Positions 1 to 8,361 are shown, counted from the first letter of the stretch. The stretch: DNA of 64,000 nucleotides from Sorangium sp025924095 (GCF_051521505.1 NZ_CP150356.1:5084001-5148000); one strand, 5' to 3'. The notes: generated by a model from the sequence alone, not told the origin. Numbers and translations are program-made.

Positions 1-806
1 GTCGCGGCCCGGCCCGCGCCGAGCCGCCGGATCGCCTCCGCGAGCAGGACGATGGGGAGCACCGTGCTGATCGTCGCCATCGCCGCCGCGTACCCCCACA
101 CCGAGGCCGGGATCTCCCCCAGCCTGGCGGGGCTCCCCGTCGCCGCGTAGTGCGCCAGCACCATCAGGCACGAGGTCGCCCCGCAGTACGCGGCGAGGCG
201 CGTCGAGCCGACCCTGGAGGCGAGCTTGCCGACTCCGATGTAGTAAAGCGCGTAGGTCACCGAGCTCGCGAACACCCACGCTCCGCCGACGGCGACGGTC
301 CGCGTGTCCCCGGTTTGCACGAGATCGTGCCAGACGGCCGCCGCGAGGCCGAGGTAGCACACGGCGAGCGCGCCCCAGGCCTTGGCGCGCACCGGCTGCT
401 TCAGCCACACCGCGCCGATCAGGAGGACGAGCGTCGGATACACGAACAGGATCAGGCGCTCGAGGCCGGTGCTGATGTACGTGAGCCCGATGAAGTCGAA
501 CAGGCTGGACAAGTAGTACCCGAGGAACCCGACGAGCAGCACGCCCCCCCAGAGGCGGGGCGTCATGGGCTCGGCGGCCTCTCCGCGCTCCCTCCGGGCG
601 AGCCACAGGAAGAACGGCAGCGCGATGCCCATCCGCAGCGCGAGCAGCGACACCGCGTCGATAGGGTGCGCGGCGTAGGCGAGCTTCACGAAGATCGCCT
701 TCAGCGCGAACGTCGCGGCGGAGAGGACGGCGAACGTCCGGCCATCGTCGAGCAGGCCAGTCGGGAGCTCGCCTGTCATGGTGCGCGCGCGCGCGCGATC
801 GGACAT
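1..806 (-). CDS. EamA/DMT-family transporter, 3' end cut by window
   Basis: The reverse strand encodes a multi-span membrane protein of the drug/metabolite transporter superfamily. EamA proteins are inner-membrane exporters of small metabolites, typically with ten helices in two repeats. About 268 residues are visible and the C-terminus runs off the window. Recognisable segments include the opening helix with LSAATFALKAIFVKLAY, then LALRMGIALPFFLWLARR, and the ISTGLERLILFVYPTLVLL stretch typical of EamA repeats. I chose the ATG at 806; an in-frame ATG at 779 has only a GC-dinucleotide run upstream. It diverges from the Mla-type permease. Substrate unknown. Confidence 0.8.
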   Translation of the reverse strand, partial: MSDRARARTMTGELPTGLLDDGRTFAVLSAATFALKAIFVKLAYAAHPIDAVSLLALRMGIALPFFLWLARRERGEAAEPMTPRLWGGVLLVGFLGYYLSSLFDFIGLTYISTGLERLILFVYPTLVLLIGAVWLKQPVRAKAWGALAVCYLGLAAAVWHDLVQTGDTRTVAVGGAWVFASSVTYALYYIGVGKLASRVGSTRLAAYCGATSCLMVLAHYAATGSPARLGEIPASVWGYAAAMATISTVLPIVLLAEAIRRLGAGRAA

Positions 807-1107
807 GGGATCCGTTTTTCTTTTCGTCACGGGCTCGATCCGCTGTTGACCGGACGTCGTCACCAGCGGCGCCCGCCTCGGCCGGCGCTCCTCCGGCGGC
901 CTCCGGCGGCCTCCGGCGTGAGACGAGCCAGCATTACGCGCGGAAGTCCGCGTTTGCCATCGCACAGGACGGCTTCGAAGCGAGGCATGCGCTTTTCAGA
1001 TAGAGGACGATCTCCTGCTTGGGTAGCTGCCCGGGCCGCTGCGCACGCCGGATCACAGCGGATCGGGCCGCGCTCCCCGGGGGCCTTGGGCTAAGCTCCC
1101 TGTTCCG
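807..1107. other. Divergent intergenic region with 10-bp tandem repeat
   Basis: This gap separates the leftward EamA gene from the rightward MlaE gene and should hold both promoters, though I recognise no clear promoter. At 891-918 the unit CTCCGGCGGC is repeated 2.8 times in tandem. No convincing reading frame is present. Confidence 0.5.
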
Positions 1108-1983
1108 ATGACGTCTCCCGCTGGCCCAGGCACCGCCGCGCGCGGCCCGGGTGCGCTCCCCGCGCCCGGCGGGCCGCCCGCGAGGCGGCTGCGCGCGCCG
1201 ATCGCGCAGGAGCCCACCGGCGTGCACCAGGTCGGCGCCACGTTCCTGCAGATCGCCGCCACGGTGGGCGGCATGGCCGTGCTCGCGGGGCAGATCGCGA
1301 CGCGCGTGGCCACGCTCCGCGTCGACGGCGCCGAGTTCATGCGCAACCTCTACAAGATGGGCGTCAAGTCGATGCCCATCGTCGCCGTGACGGCGCTCTT
1401 CACCGGCGCGATCATGGTCATCCAGGCGGCGCCGCTGGTCGAGCGCTTCGGCGCGCACGGCCTGCTCGGCTGGGGCGCGGGCTTCGGCACGCTCCGCGAG
1501 ATCGCCCCGCTGCTCACCGCGCTCATGATCAACGGCCGCGTCGGCGCCAACAACACCGCCGAGCTCGGCACCATGGTCGTCACCGAGCAGATCGACGCCC
1601 TCCGCGTCCTCGCGATCGACCCGGTGAGCTTCCTCATCGCCCCGCGCTTCCTCGCGATGGTGCTGACGCTGTTCCTCTCGGTGATCTTCGCCGACGCGCT
1701 CGCGCTGATCGGCGCCGCCTTCACCGGCGATCTCCTGCTCGGCGTCGCCCCGGCCGTCTTCTACAACGGCCTCACGAGCGGGCTCCTCGGCATCGGCGAC
1801 GTCATGAGCGGCCTCGTCAAGAGCGTCGTCTTCGGCGTCGTCCTCGCGCTCTCGAGCTGCCAGTACGGCCTCGGCGTGACCGGCGGCGCCCCCGGCGTCG
1901 GCCGCGCCGTCAACGCGACCGTCGTCGCCTCGGCCGCCGGCATCTTCATCCTCGACTACTTCGTCTCGTTCACGCTCGACTGA
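1108..1983 (+). CDS. mlaE: MlaE-family ABC lipid transporter permease (first copy)
   Basis: Inner-membrane permease of an MCE-type ABC system, which moves phospholipid or other hydrophobic lipid between inner and outer membranes with a MlaF ATPase and a MlaD-type MCE protein. The 291-residue product has about 40 extra Pro/Gly/Ala-rich N-terminal residues, then MlaE helices (VTALFTGAIMVIQ). It carries the family signature AELGTMVVTEQIDALRVL at about residues 150-170. A second permease starts 15 bp downstream, so the two are probably co-transcribed. The divergent sequences of the two copies suggest they form a heterodimer, in contrast to the homodimeric E. coli MlaE; this is inference. Confidence 0.88.
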   Translation: MTSPAGPGTAARGPGALPAPGGPPARRLRAPIAQEPTGVHQVGATFLQIAATVGGMAVLAGQIATRVATLRVDGAEFMRNLYKMGVKSMPIVAVTALFTGAIMVIQAAPLVERFGAHGLLGWGAGFGTLREIAPLLTALMINGRVGANNTAELGTMVVTEQIDALRVLAIDPVSFLIAPRFLAMVLTLFLSVIFADALALIGAAFTGDLLLGVAPAVFYNGLTSGLLGIGDVMSGLVKSVVFGVVLALSSCQYGLGVTGGAPGVGRAVNATVVASAAGIFILDYFVSFTLD

Positions 1984-1998
1984 TCGACGGCGCCGCGC

Positions 1999-2856
1999 AT
2001 GCCCCCCTCCCACCCGAGCATCCCGGACCGCGCGAGCGCGGGCCCCCCCTCGAGCGAGCTCCGGGATCTCGCGCCCGAGCCGTCCGGCGTCGCCGCGGTC
2101 GGCAGCGCCGCGCTGTCCCTCTTCGCGTCGGCGCGCGAGCTCTACTCGTTATTTGTAAGGACACTTTACTACTGCGCGAGGGGCCGTCACGAGCCGGGCG
2201 CCGTGCTCGTCCAGATGTACGAGATCGGCAACAAATCGCTGTTCTTCCTGACGGTCGTGATGGGCTTCATCGGGATGATCATGGTCTTCCAGGCCGGCCA
2301 GCAGGCGAAGCGGGTCATCCCGGATCTGACCATGCTGGGCGCGACCTACCTCGAGCTGCTCATCCGCGATCTCGCCGCCTCGATCGGCGCGCTGATGCTC
2401 GCCACGCGGGTCGGCGCGGGCATCGCCGCCGAGATCGGCTCGATGGTGGTGACCGAGCAGGTCGACGCGCTCCGCATGTGCGCGGCCGATCCGATCGACT
2501 ACCTCATCAAGCCGCGGTTCATCGCGAGCCTCCTCATGACCACGTGCCTCATCGTCTGGAGCGCCGCGGTCGCGTTCACCACGGGGATGGTCACCGCCTA
2601 CAGCATGTTCGACGTGAGCCCCGAGACGTTCATGAACGTGAGCCTCGTCGACGCGGGCGATCTCGCGACCGGCCTCGCCAAGTGCCTGGCTTACGGCGCC
2701 GCGATTCCGATCGTCTCGGGCCACTCCGGCCTCTCGACCTTCGGCGGCAGCGAGGGCGTGGGCTGGGCGACGACGCGCGCGGTCGTGAACTCCTCGCTCG
2801 CCGTCATCATCCTCAACATGCTGATCTCGGCGGCTGCCTTCCTGATCTTCCGCTAG
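1999..2856 (+). CDS. MlaE-family ABC lipid transporter permease (second copy)
   Basis: Paralogue of the preceding permease (285 aa). It has an N-terminal extension of about 45 residues, then membrane helices (LFFLTVVMGFIGMIMVFQ) and the signature AAEIGSMVVTEQVDALRM. It follows the first permease by 15 bp and converges on the ATPase gene. Two adjacent, non-identical permeases resemble the YrbE-A/YrbE-B pairs of actinobacterial Mce loci more than the single MlaE of enterobacteria. The ATG at 1999 has no good Shine-Dalgarno sequence, so translation may be coupled to the upstream gene. Confidence 0.87.
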   Translation: MPPSHPSIPDRASAGPPSSELRDLAPEPSGVAAVGSAALSLFASARELYSLFVRTLYYCARGRHEPGAVLVQMYEIGNKSLFFLTVVMGFIGMIMVFQAGQQAKRVIPDLTMLGATYLELLIRDLAASIGALMLATRVGAGIAAEIGSMVVTEQVDALRMCAADPIDYLIKPRFIASLLMTTCLIVWSAAVAFTTGMVTAYSMFDVSPETFMNVSLVDAGDLATGLAKCLAYGAAIPIVSGHSGLSTFGGSEGVGWATTRAVVNSSLAVIILNMLISAAAFLIFR

Positions 2857-2895
2857 CCAGGCCGCCTCCCGCGTCGCCGCGCGGCGCCCGGCGCC

Positions 2896-3636
2896 TCACT
2901 CGATCGGCCCCTCGGCGCTCCCGGTGATGAACTGCTGGACGATCGCGTCCTGCGAGCCCTGGAACCCCCCGCGATCTCCGAGCAGGCGGACGAGCCCTTG
3001 ATAGAGCATGACGATGCGGTCGGCGATCGTGAAGATGCTCACGAGATCATGGCTCACGACGATGCTCGTCACGCCGAGCGTGTCGCTCAGCTCGCGGATC
3101 AGCTTGTCGACGCGCCGCGCGCTCACCGGGTCGAGGCTCGTGGTCGGCTCGTCGAAGAGCACGTAGCGCGGGTCGAGCGTGAGCGCGCGGGCGATGGCGA
3201 CGCGCTTGCGCATCCCGTCGCCGAGCTCCGGCGGGAAGCGGTCCCCGAACTCGCGCATGTGCACCTGCTCGAGCCGCCGCCGCGCCTCCGCGAGCGCCTC
3301 CTTCGGCTTGAGCCCCTTGTGCTTGCGGAGCGGGAGCGCGACGTTCTCGGCGCACGTCATCGAGTCGAACAGCGTCGAGTGCTGGAACACCATCGCGCAC
3401 TTCATCCGGACCGGGTACATCCGGGCCTCGTCGAAGCGGCTCACCTCCTCGCCGTCCAGCCAGATCTCTCCGCCGTCCGGGTAGAGCAGGCCGACGAGGT
3501 GCTTGATGAGCACGCTCTTCCCGACGCCCGACTGCCCGATGATGAAGAACACCTCGCCGTCCTCGACGTCGAACGAGACGTCCTTGAGGACCTCTTTGGG
3601 CCCAAAGGATTTTCTGACATTTCGGAACGAAATCAT
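2896..3636 (-). CDS. mlaF: MlaF-type ABC transporter ATPase
   Basis: Cytoplasmic ATPase expected to energise the two adjacent permeases (246 aa). Walker A is GQSGVGKS (residues 34-41), the Q-loop is near MVFQHS, Walker B is YVLFDEP (158-164), the D-loop is TTSLDP and the H-loop His is 196 (VVSHD). The ABC signature is unusual: residues 138-142 read LGDGM where MlaF proteins have LSGGM. The gene lies on the opposite strand, convergent with the permeases and divergent from the MCE gene, so the system is split over at least two transcripts. Length and remaining motifs are normal. Confidence 0.9.
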   Translation of the reverse strand: MISFRNVRKSFGPKEVLKDVSFDVEDGEVFFIIGQSGVGKSVLIKHLVGLLYPDGGEIWLDGEEVSRFDEARMYPVRMKCAMVFQHSTLFDSMTCAENVALPLRKHKGLKPKEALAEARRRLEQVHMREFGDRFPPELGDGMRKRVAIARALTLDPRYVLFDEPTTSLDPVSARRVDKLIRELSDTLGVTSIVVSHDLVSIFTIADRIVMLYQGLVRLLGDRGGFQGSQDAIVQQFITGSAEGPIE

Positions 3637-3782
3637 CGCGGCCTGGGAGGCAAGTACGGTTGCGTCAGGGCAAAGGCAGCGCGAAGCGTCACGACGCGCG
3701 CCGAGAACAATGCGTCAGGGCAGCTGGATCCTGGCCTATTTCCCTCACCTCCCCGCCGCAGATCGGAGAAGATGAAGACCCC

Positions 3783-4805
3783 ATGGCAAGCCCGCGATCG
3801 ATCGAGGTCAAGGTCGGGATCCTCATACTCACGGCGCTCGGGCTCCTCGCCACGTTCATCCTCGTGATGGGCGGAGTCAACTTTCAGCCGAAGTACTCCC
3901 TCTACGTCGAGTTCGATAACCCGGGCGGCCTGCAGACCGGGGCGCCGGTGAAGATCGCCGGGGTGGAGGTCGGCAAGCTCAGCGAGATCCACTTCCGCGG
4001 CGGCCAGCTCGGCAAGGACGGCAGGCGCGAGCCGCTCGTGCGGATCCAGCTGCGCGTCGAGGAGCGCTACCAGCAGAGCATCCACGACAACGCCACGTTC
4101 TACGTCACGACGCAGGGCGTGCTCGGCGAGCAGTTCCTCGCGATCGAGCCCGGCTCGACCGATCGGCCGGTGCTCCCCGCGAACGCGGTCGTCCGGGGGC
4201 TGGATCCGCCGCGCCTCGACATGCTCCTCGCCGAGGGCTACGAGCTCCTGCACGCGACCGTCACGGCGATGCGCGAGCACCGCGAGGAGGTCGGCGAGGC
4301 GTTCGACGGGCTCCGGAAGACGCTGAAGGGCACCGGCGAGTTCATGCACCGGAACCAGGACCGGCTCGATCGCATCGCCGAGAACGTCGAGCAGATGAGC
4401 CTCGACGGCACGGATCTCGTGAAGGACGCCCGGCAGAAGTACGTGCACAACCCGCAGATCGACCGGATCCTCGCGAACGCCGATCAGGTGAGCAGCACGG
4501 CCGCGCGCGATCTGCCGCCGCTCATGACGGACGCGCGCGAGACGCTGGCCAACGCGCGCCGGCTGTCGACCACGGTGGGCGGCGAGACGGAGCAGGCGAA
4601 GATCAAGAAGACGCTCGACGACATCGCCGAGATCGCGGGCAGAGCGAGGTCGGCGACCGCCGACGCTCAGGCGGTCCTCGCCCACGTCAAGCGCGGCAAA
4701 GGGACGGTGGGCGCGCTGGTGATGGATGAGCAGCTGTTCGACGACCTGCAGGAGCTCGCCCGCGACCTCAAGCACAACCCCTGGAAATTCTTCTGGCGCG
4801 AGTGA
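3783..4805 (+). CDS. mlaD: MlaD/MCE-domain lipid-binding protein
   Basis: Membrane-anchored periplasmic substrate-binding component of the MCE transporter. The 340-residue product has one N-terminal membrane helix (about residues 9-30, VGILILTALGLLATFILVMG). One MCE domain follows (about 35-115) with the hallmark FDNPGGLQTGAPVKIAGVEVG. A long helical C-terminal region then probably builds the hexameric tunnel, as in other MCE proteins. I started at MASPRS (3783), preceded by GGAG at 3765-3768, because an upstream in-frame start adds non-family residues. It diverges from mlaF with 146 bp between. Confidence 0.88.
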   Translation: MASPRSIEVKVGILILTALGLLATFILVMGGVNFQPKYSLYVEFDNPGGLQTGAPVKIAGVEVGKLSEIHFRGGQLGKDGRREPLVRIQLRVEERYQQSIHDNATFYVTTQGVLGEQFLAIEPGSTDRPVLPANAVVRGLDPPRLDMLLAEGYELLHATVTAMREHREEVGEAFDGLRKTLKGTGEFMHRNQDRLDRIAENVEQMSLDGTDLVKDARQKYVHNPQIDRILANADQVSSTAARDLPPLMTDARETLANARRLSTTVGGETEQAKIKKTLDDIAEIAGRARSATADAQAVLAHVKRGKGTVGALVMDEQLFDDLQELARDLKHNPWKFFWRE

Positions 4806-4906
4806 TCGGCGCCGTGGCCGAGCCCCGCGGCCGCCCTTGCGAGGGGCGGCCGCGCGCCGGCGCGGGGCAAGTCCGTGAAAACGCGGACGCGGGTCGGCCC
4901 GGGCGG

Positions 4907-5122
4907 TCAGGCCAGCCTGATCAGCGGGGCACCTTCGGTGACCGAGGCCCCCTCGGTGACGAGGACCTCCTCGACGGTCCCCTCCTCCTCGGCCTCGACG
5001 GGCATCTCCATCTTCATCGACTCGAGGATGACGACAACGGTCCCCTCTTCGACCTTGTCGCCCGGCTTGACCTCGATCTTCCAGACCGTACCGGTGATGT
5101 GCGCCTTGATGACGTTTGCCAT
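4907..5122 (-). CDS. Stand-alone biotinyl/lipoyl-attachment carrier protein
   Basis: A 71-residue single-domain protein with the biotin-acceptor motif ESMKME, modified lysine Lys37, and the typical two-half beta-barrel sequence (GTVWKIEVKPGDKVEEG, then VLVTEGASVTEGAPLI). Such mini-BCCPs carry biotin for acyl-CoA carboxylases. No carboxylase subunit is in the window, so the partner is unknown. It is monocistronic as far as seen and oriented away from the next gene. Lipoyl attachment is less likely because the MKM context is that of biotin domains. Confidence 0.88.
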   Translation of the reverse strand: MANVIKAHITGTVWKIEVKPGDKVEEGTVVVILESMKMEMPVEAEEEGTVEEVLVTEGASVTEGAPLIRLA

Positions 5123-5580
5123 GGGCGCGCGAACCTACCGGAGAGCCACCGAGAATCCAACGGGACCGTGGCGCGCGGCGCGGCCTCGGGCGGTCCGTGC
5201 TCGGGCGTCCCCCAGGCACCCTCTCTGGACGGTCGAGGTCGCCCGGTGGCGCGGACACGCAGGACGGCGCCGGTGGGCAGGTGCGCGCGCAACGGACGTG
5301 GGGACGTGGAAGGGACGTGGAGGGGACGTGGAGACGTGGAAGGGACGGAGCGCTGCGATTTCCGCTGGTACCTGCGGTGCACCACGGCGATAATCTGGCT
5401 GGCGGTTCCGCGGTTCCTCGACATCGCGAGGGTCGCGGTGATCGCGAATAATTGCGTGAAAGCCGCTCTGCGGGTCAGAATCGTCTTGCTCGGTGGCCCC
5501 ACCCAGGGCGACCTGCAGGTTCTCCGCGCCGCCCCTTGGTAGCCCAACCGCACGCGCTCGATCGAAGGAGCCACGAGGTC
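5123..5580. other. 458-bp divergent intergenic region
   Basis: This region lies between the biotinyl carrier gene and the membrane coiled-coil gene. It contains the GGACGTGG-type tandem repeat at 5294-5346 and then an AT-richer stretch (about 5385-5455) that could hold the rightward promoter. No convincing coding potential is seen. Confidence 0.5.
5294..5346. repeat. GGACGTGG tandem repeat
   Basis: Five copies of ACGTGG occur within 53 bp, mostly as an 11-bp unit GGACGTGGAAG or GGACGTGGAGG with one shortened copy. The repeat lies within the non-coding gap upstream of the coiled-coil gene. Confidence 0.7.
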
Positions 5581-6348
5581 ATGTCGGAACAGAAGGAAAG
5601 CTCGGTCCTGTTCTCGCTCAAGGAGCTGATGAACCTCGAGGAGGATCGCATCAAGACCGAAGAGGCCCAGAAGGCCGCCGCCGCCGCCGCCGCCGAGAAG
5701 GCGCGCGTCGAGGCGGAGCGCGCCGCGCGCGAGGCCGAGGAGCTGCGCATTCGCACCGAGGAGGAGCGCCGTCGCAACGAGGAGCGTCGCTCCCGCGAGG
5801 AGACGGCGCGGCTCGAGGCGATCCGGCAGGCCGAGATCGAGAAGGCGCGCGTCGAGGCCGAGCAGCGGGCGCGGCTCGAGGCGATGGCCGCGCAGCAGCA
5901 CCACGAGCGCTCGCTCGCGGCGCTGCAGCAGGACGAGTCGAAGAACAAGCTGCGCAAGCTCCTCATCGGCGGCGCCATCGCCAGCGCGCTGGTGATCGGC
6001 ATCGTCACCGTCGCCGCCGTCAAGTCGTCCCAGGACAACGAGGCGCGCATCGCCGCCGAGGCCGCGCGGGCCCGCGATCTCGAGGAGGCGAACAAGCGGC
6101 TCGAGGCGCAGTTCAAGGAGTCCGAGTCCAAGATGTCCGGGCTGCGCGACCAGCTCTCGAGCGCCAAGGACGAGGCGACGCGCCTCGCCCTGCAGAAGCA
6201 GCTCGAGGCCGAGCAGCAGAAGCAGGAGCAGCTGCGCCGCGGCGGCGGCAGCGGGCGTCCGGCCGCGGGCGGCCAGCCGGCGAGCGGCGGCGGCACCAAG
6301 GCCCCCTGCAACTGCGCCCCTGGCGATCCGCTCTGCAGCTGCCTCTGA
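5581..6348 (+). CDS. Single-pass membrane protein with long coiled coils and Cys-rich tail
   Basis: I do not recognise a named family. The 255-residue product starts at the ATG at 5581. Residues 15-115 are extremely Glu/Arg/Ala-rich and should form a long cytoplasmic coiled coil. One membrane helix follows at about 127-147 (LLIGGAIASALVIGIVTVAAV), then a second coiled coil at about 150-220. A flexible Gly/Pro linker leads to the tail CNCAPGDPLCSCL with four cysteines. The architecture suggests a scaffold or signalling anchor spanning the inner membrane. It ends 19 bp before pyrF, so the two are probably co-transcribed. Confidence 0.75.
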   Translation: MSEQKESSVLFSLKELMNLEEDRIKTEEAQKAAAAAAAEKARVEAERAAREAEELRIRTEEERRRNEERRSREETARLEAIRQAEIEKARVEAEQRARLEAMAAQQHHERSLAALQQDESKNKLRKLLIGGAIASALVIGIVTVAAVKSSQDNEARIAAEAARARDLEEANKRLEAQFKESESKMSGLRDQLSSAKDEATRLALQKQLEAEQQKQEQLRRGGGSGRPAAGGQPASGGGTKAPCNCAPGDPLCSCL

Positions 6349-6367
6349 CGCGGAACGGGAACACCGA

Positions 6368-7150
6368 ATGGCGAACACCGGCTCCGTCAGGCAGCGGACG
6401 AGCCTCGGCGGCAGCTCGCTCGACGAGGCGCGCCGCAGGCTCGTCTTCCCGCTCGATTTTGCGACCCTGGACGAGGCGAGGGCGGCGGCGACCCGCGTCG
6501 CTCCCTCGGTCGGCGTGCTCAAGGTCGGCCTGGAGCTGTTCGTCCGCGAGGGGCCGGCCGCGATCGAGATCGGCAGGTCGCTCGGCCTCGACGTCTTCCT
6601 CGATCTGAAGCTGCACGACATCCCCGAGACGGTGGCGCGCGCGGTGGCGAGCGCCGCCGCGCACGGGGTCCGTTACCTGACGGTGCACGCGGCCGGCGGC
6701 GCCGAGATGCTGAAGCGCGCGGCCCAGGAGGCGGCGCGCTCCCAGGAGCTGATCCTCCTCGCCGTCACCGTGCTCACGTCGCTGGACGACGGCGATCTCG
6801 CCGCGCAGGGCGTCCAGGGGAGCGCTTCGGAGCACGTGGTCCGGCTGGCGCAGCTCGCGCGCGGCGCCGGCATCCACGGGTTCGTCGCCTCCCCGCAGGA
6901 GGTGCCGGCGCTGCGGCAGGCGCTCGGGCGGGGCGAGCTCCTCGTGACGCCGGGCATCCGCCTCGGCCCCGGCCCGGCCGGCGCGCGCGCCGACGATCAG
7001 AAGCGCATCGCCACGCCGTCGGCCGCGATCTCGGCCGGCGCCGATCTCCTCGTCGTCGGCCGGCCGATCCGGGACGCCGCCGATCCACTCGCCACCGCGC
7101 GCTCCATCGTCCAGGAGATCGCGCACACGCTCCACCCGCCGCGCACGTGA
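6368..7150 (+). CDS. pyrF: Orotidine-5'-phosphate decarboxylase
   Basis: Converts orotidine monophosphate to UMP, the last step of pyrimidine synthesis. The 260-residue protein has the class signature FLDLKLHDIPETV at about residues 77-89, holding the catalytic Asp-Lys-Asp network, then LTVHAAGG and a C-terminal VTPGIRLG phosphate-binding loop. An N-terminal extension of about 22 residues precedes the family start (RLVFPLDFATLDEA). The stop overlaps the GTG start of rlmB by four bases, so the two are translationally coupled. Confidence 0.95.
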   Translation: MANTGSVRQRTSLGGSSLDEARRRLVFPLDFATLDEARAAATRVAPSVGVLKVGLELFVREGPAAIEIGRSLGLDVFLDLKLHDIPETVARAVASAAAHGVRYLTVHAAGGAEMLKRAAQEAARSQELILLAVTVLTSLDDGDLAAQGVQGSASEHVVRLAQLARGAGIHGFVASPQEVPALRQALGRGELLVTPGIRLGPGPAGARADDQKRIATPSAAISAGADLLVVGRPIRDAADPLATARSIVQEIAHTLHPPRT

Positions 7151-7893
7151 GCCGCCTCGTCTACGGTCTTCAGCCGGTCCGGGAGGCGATCCGCGCGCAC
7201 GGCGCGCGGGTCAGCTGGGCCCTCGTCCAGCGCGACGGCGGCCCGAAGCTCGACGCGCTCGCGCGCCTCGCGGAGGGCCAGGGCATCCCGACCGAGCGCG
7301 CGCCCCGCAACGAGCTCGATCGCCGCAGCGCCGGCGGCCGCCACCAGGGCGCCGTCGCGTCGGCGCCCGAGCTCCAGATCGTCGGGGTCGACGCGATCCC
7401 GGTCGTCGAGGAGGGCGAGCCCGGCGCCGGCACGATCACGGTGGCGCTCGACGGCGTGATGGATCCGCAGAACTTCGGCGCGGTGATCCGCAGCGCCGTC
7501 GCCCTCGGCGCGCGGGCCATCCTGTGGCCCGAGCACAGCTCGGCGCCGCTCACGCCGGCGACGTTCCGCGCCTCCGCCGGCGCGATCGAGCACGCGAGGC
7601 TCTGCCGTGTCCGCTCCTTGCCCGACGCCCTGGAGTCCCTCGCCGCCCGCGGCGTCGCCGCGATCGCGCTCGACGCCCAGGGCCCGGTGGAGCTCGGCGA
7701 TCTGCCCCTGACCGGCCCTGTCTGCATCGTCATCGGCGCCGAGGACAAGGGCACGCGCCGCTCGGTCCGCCGCGTCTGCCAGCACGTGGCCCGGCTCCCG
7801 ATGACCGGCCCGATCTCCTCGCTGAACGCCTCGGTCGCCGGGGCGATCGCGCTCTACGAAGTCGTCCGGCAGCGCCGCACGTCGCGCGCGTAG
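7147..7893 (+). CDS. rlmB: 23S rRNA 2'-O-ribose methyltransferase, RlmB/TrmH family (SPOUT)
   Basis: SPOUT-fold methyltransferase expected to methylate a ribose in 23S rRNA (Gm2251 in E. coli). The 248-residue protein has the substrate-binding N-terminal domain (YGLQPVREAIRAHG) and the three SPOUT motifs: NFGAVIRSA (motif 1), GAEDKG (motif 2) and SLNASVAGAIALYE (motif 3), which form the knotted SAM site. The GTG start overlaps the pyrF stop (GTGA). The exact rRNA position is inferred from the family; other TrmH-type RNA methyltransferases are possible. Confidence 0.9.
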   Translation: MSRLVYGLQPVREAIRAHGARVSWALVQRDGGPKLDALARLAEGQGIPTERAPRNELDRRSAGGRHQGAVASAPELQIVGVDAIPVVEEGEPGAGTITVALDGVMDPQNFGAVIRSAVALGARAILWPEHSSAPLTPATFRASAGAIEHARLCRVRSLPDALESLAARGVAAIALDAQGPVELGDLPLTGPVCIVIGAEDKGTRRSVRRVCQHVARLPMTGPISSLNASVAGAIALYEVVRQRRTSRA

Positions 7894-7982
7894 TCCGGCA
7901 GCAGCCCTCGCCCCGCGACGCCAGCCGCCCGGCGACCACGGCGATCCGCGCGCCATGCGCCCGTACGACCAGCGCCGTAGGC

Positions 7983-8004
7983 ATTCCCGTAGCCTCACGG
8001 GAAT
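7983..8004. terminator. Inverted repeat after rlmB, possible terminator
   Basis: Perfect 8-bp arms ATTCCCGT / ACGGGAAT with a 6-nt loop. It lies 90 bp past the rlmB stop and lacks a T-tract, so a Rho-independent role is uncertain. Confidence 0.35.
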
Positions 8005-8101
8005 ATCGCTCGTTTGAGCGCGCGCAATCGGTCTGGGCTCGGTGCGACCGCGCGCTGCGAGGTCGTCCGGGAACGCCGTAGGTCAAACCCTTAGCCAGGC
8101 A

Positions 8102-8118
8102 AAATTTGTAACAAATTT
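8102..8118. repeat. AT-rich inverted repeat
   Basis: AAATTTG-TAA-CAAATTT: perfect 7-bp arms with a 3-nt spacer, strikingly AT-rich for this chromosome. This looks like a protein-binding site rather than a terminator. Confidence 0.5.
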
Positions 8119-8196
8119 GCGTGGATACGCGTGATGTGTGATGTGGGTTCGAGCAGCGCCTCCATTGCTGAACAGGCTCGCAGGAAGACGACCGAT

Positions 8197-8217
8197 TCGA
8201 TCCATTCAATGGATCGA
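8197..8217. repeat. 21-bp near-perfect palindrome
   Basis: Arms TCGATCCATT / AATGGATCGA (10 bp each, perfect) around a single central C. The odd symmetric centre and 10-bp half sites resemble an operator or recombination site. Confidence 0.5.
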
Positions 8218-8361
8218 CAAAAAGAATCCACACCCCCCTCGAAAAGCTCAGTCACTGCGGAGGGTTACCCCTGTGGACTCACCCTTCTCTGCGCGGTTAT
8301 CCGGAATGGCTCGAGGGATGGTTCAAGAATCGGGGGGGTCCCGGTAAGCGGCTGGATCGGC

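Larger units (their letters stand above)
7894..8361. other. 468-bp convergent intergenic region with three perfect inverted repeats
   Basis: This lies between convergent rlmB and the cysteine desulfurase gene. The stretch 8085-8250 is clearly AT-richer than its surroundings. Three perfect inverted repeats occur (7983-8004, 8102-8118, 8197-8217). Short reading frames at 8131-8382 look non-coding (no family, no Shine-Dalgarno). A non-coding RNA or decayed element is possible. Confidence 0.5.

Noticed and set aside
8140..8160. tRNA-like T-loop (GGTTCGA)
   Set aside because: No acceptor or anticodon stem could be matched around it.
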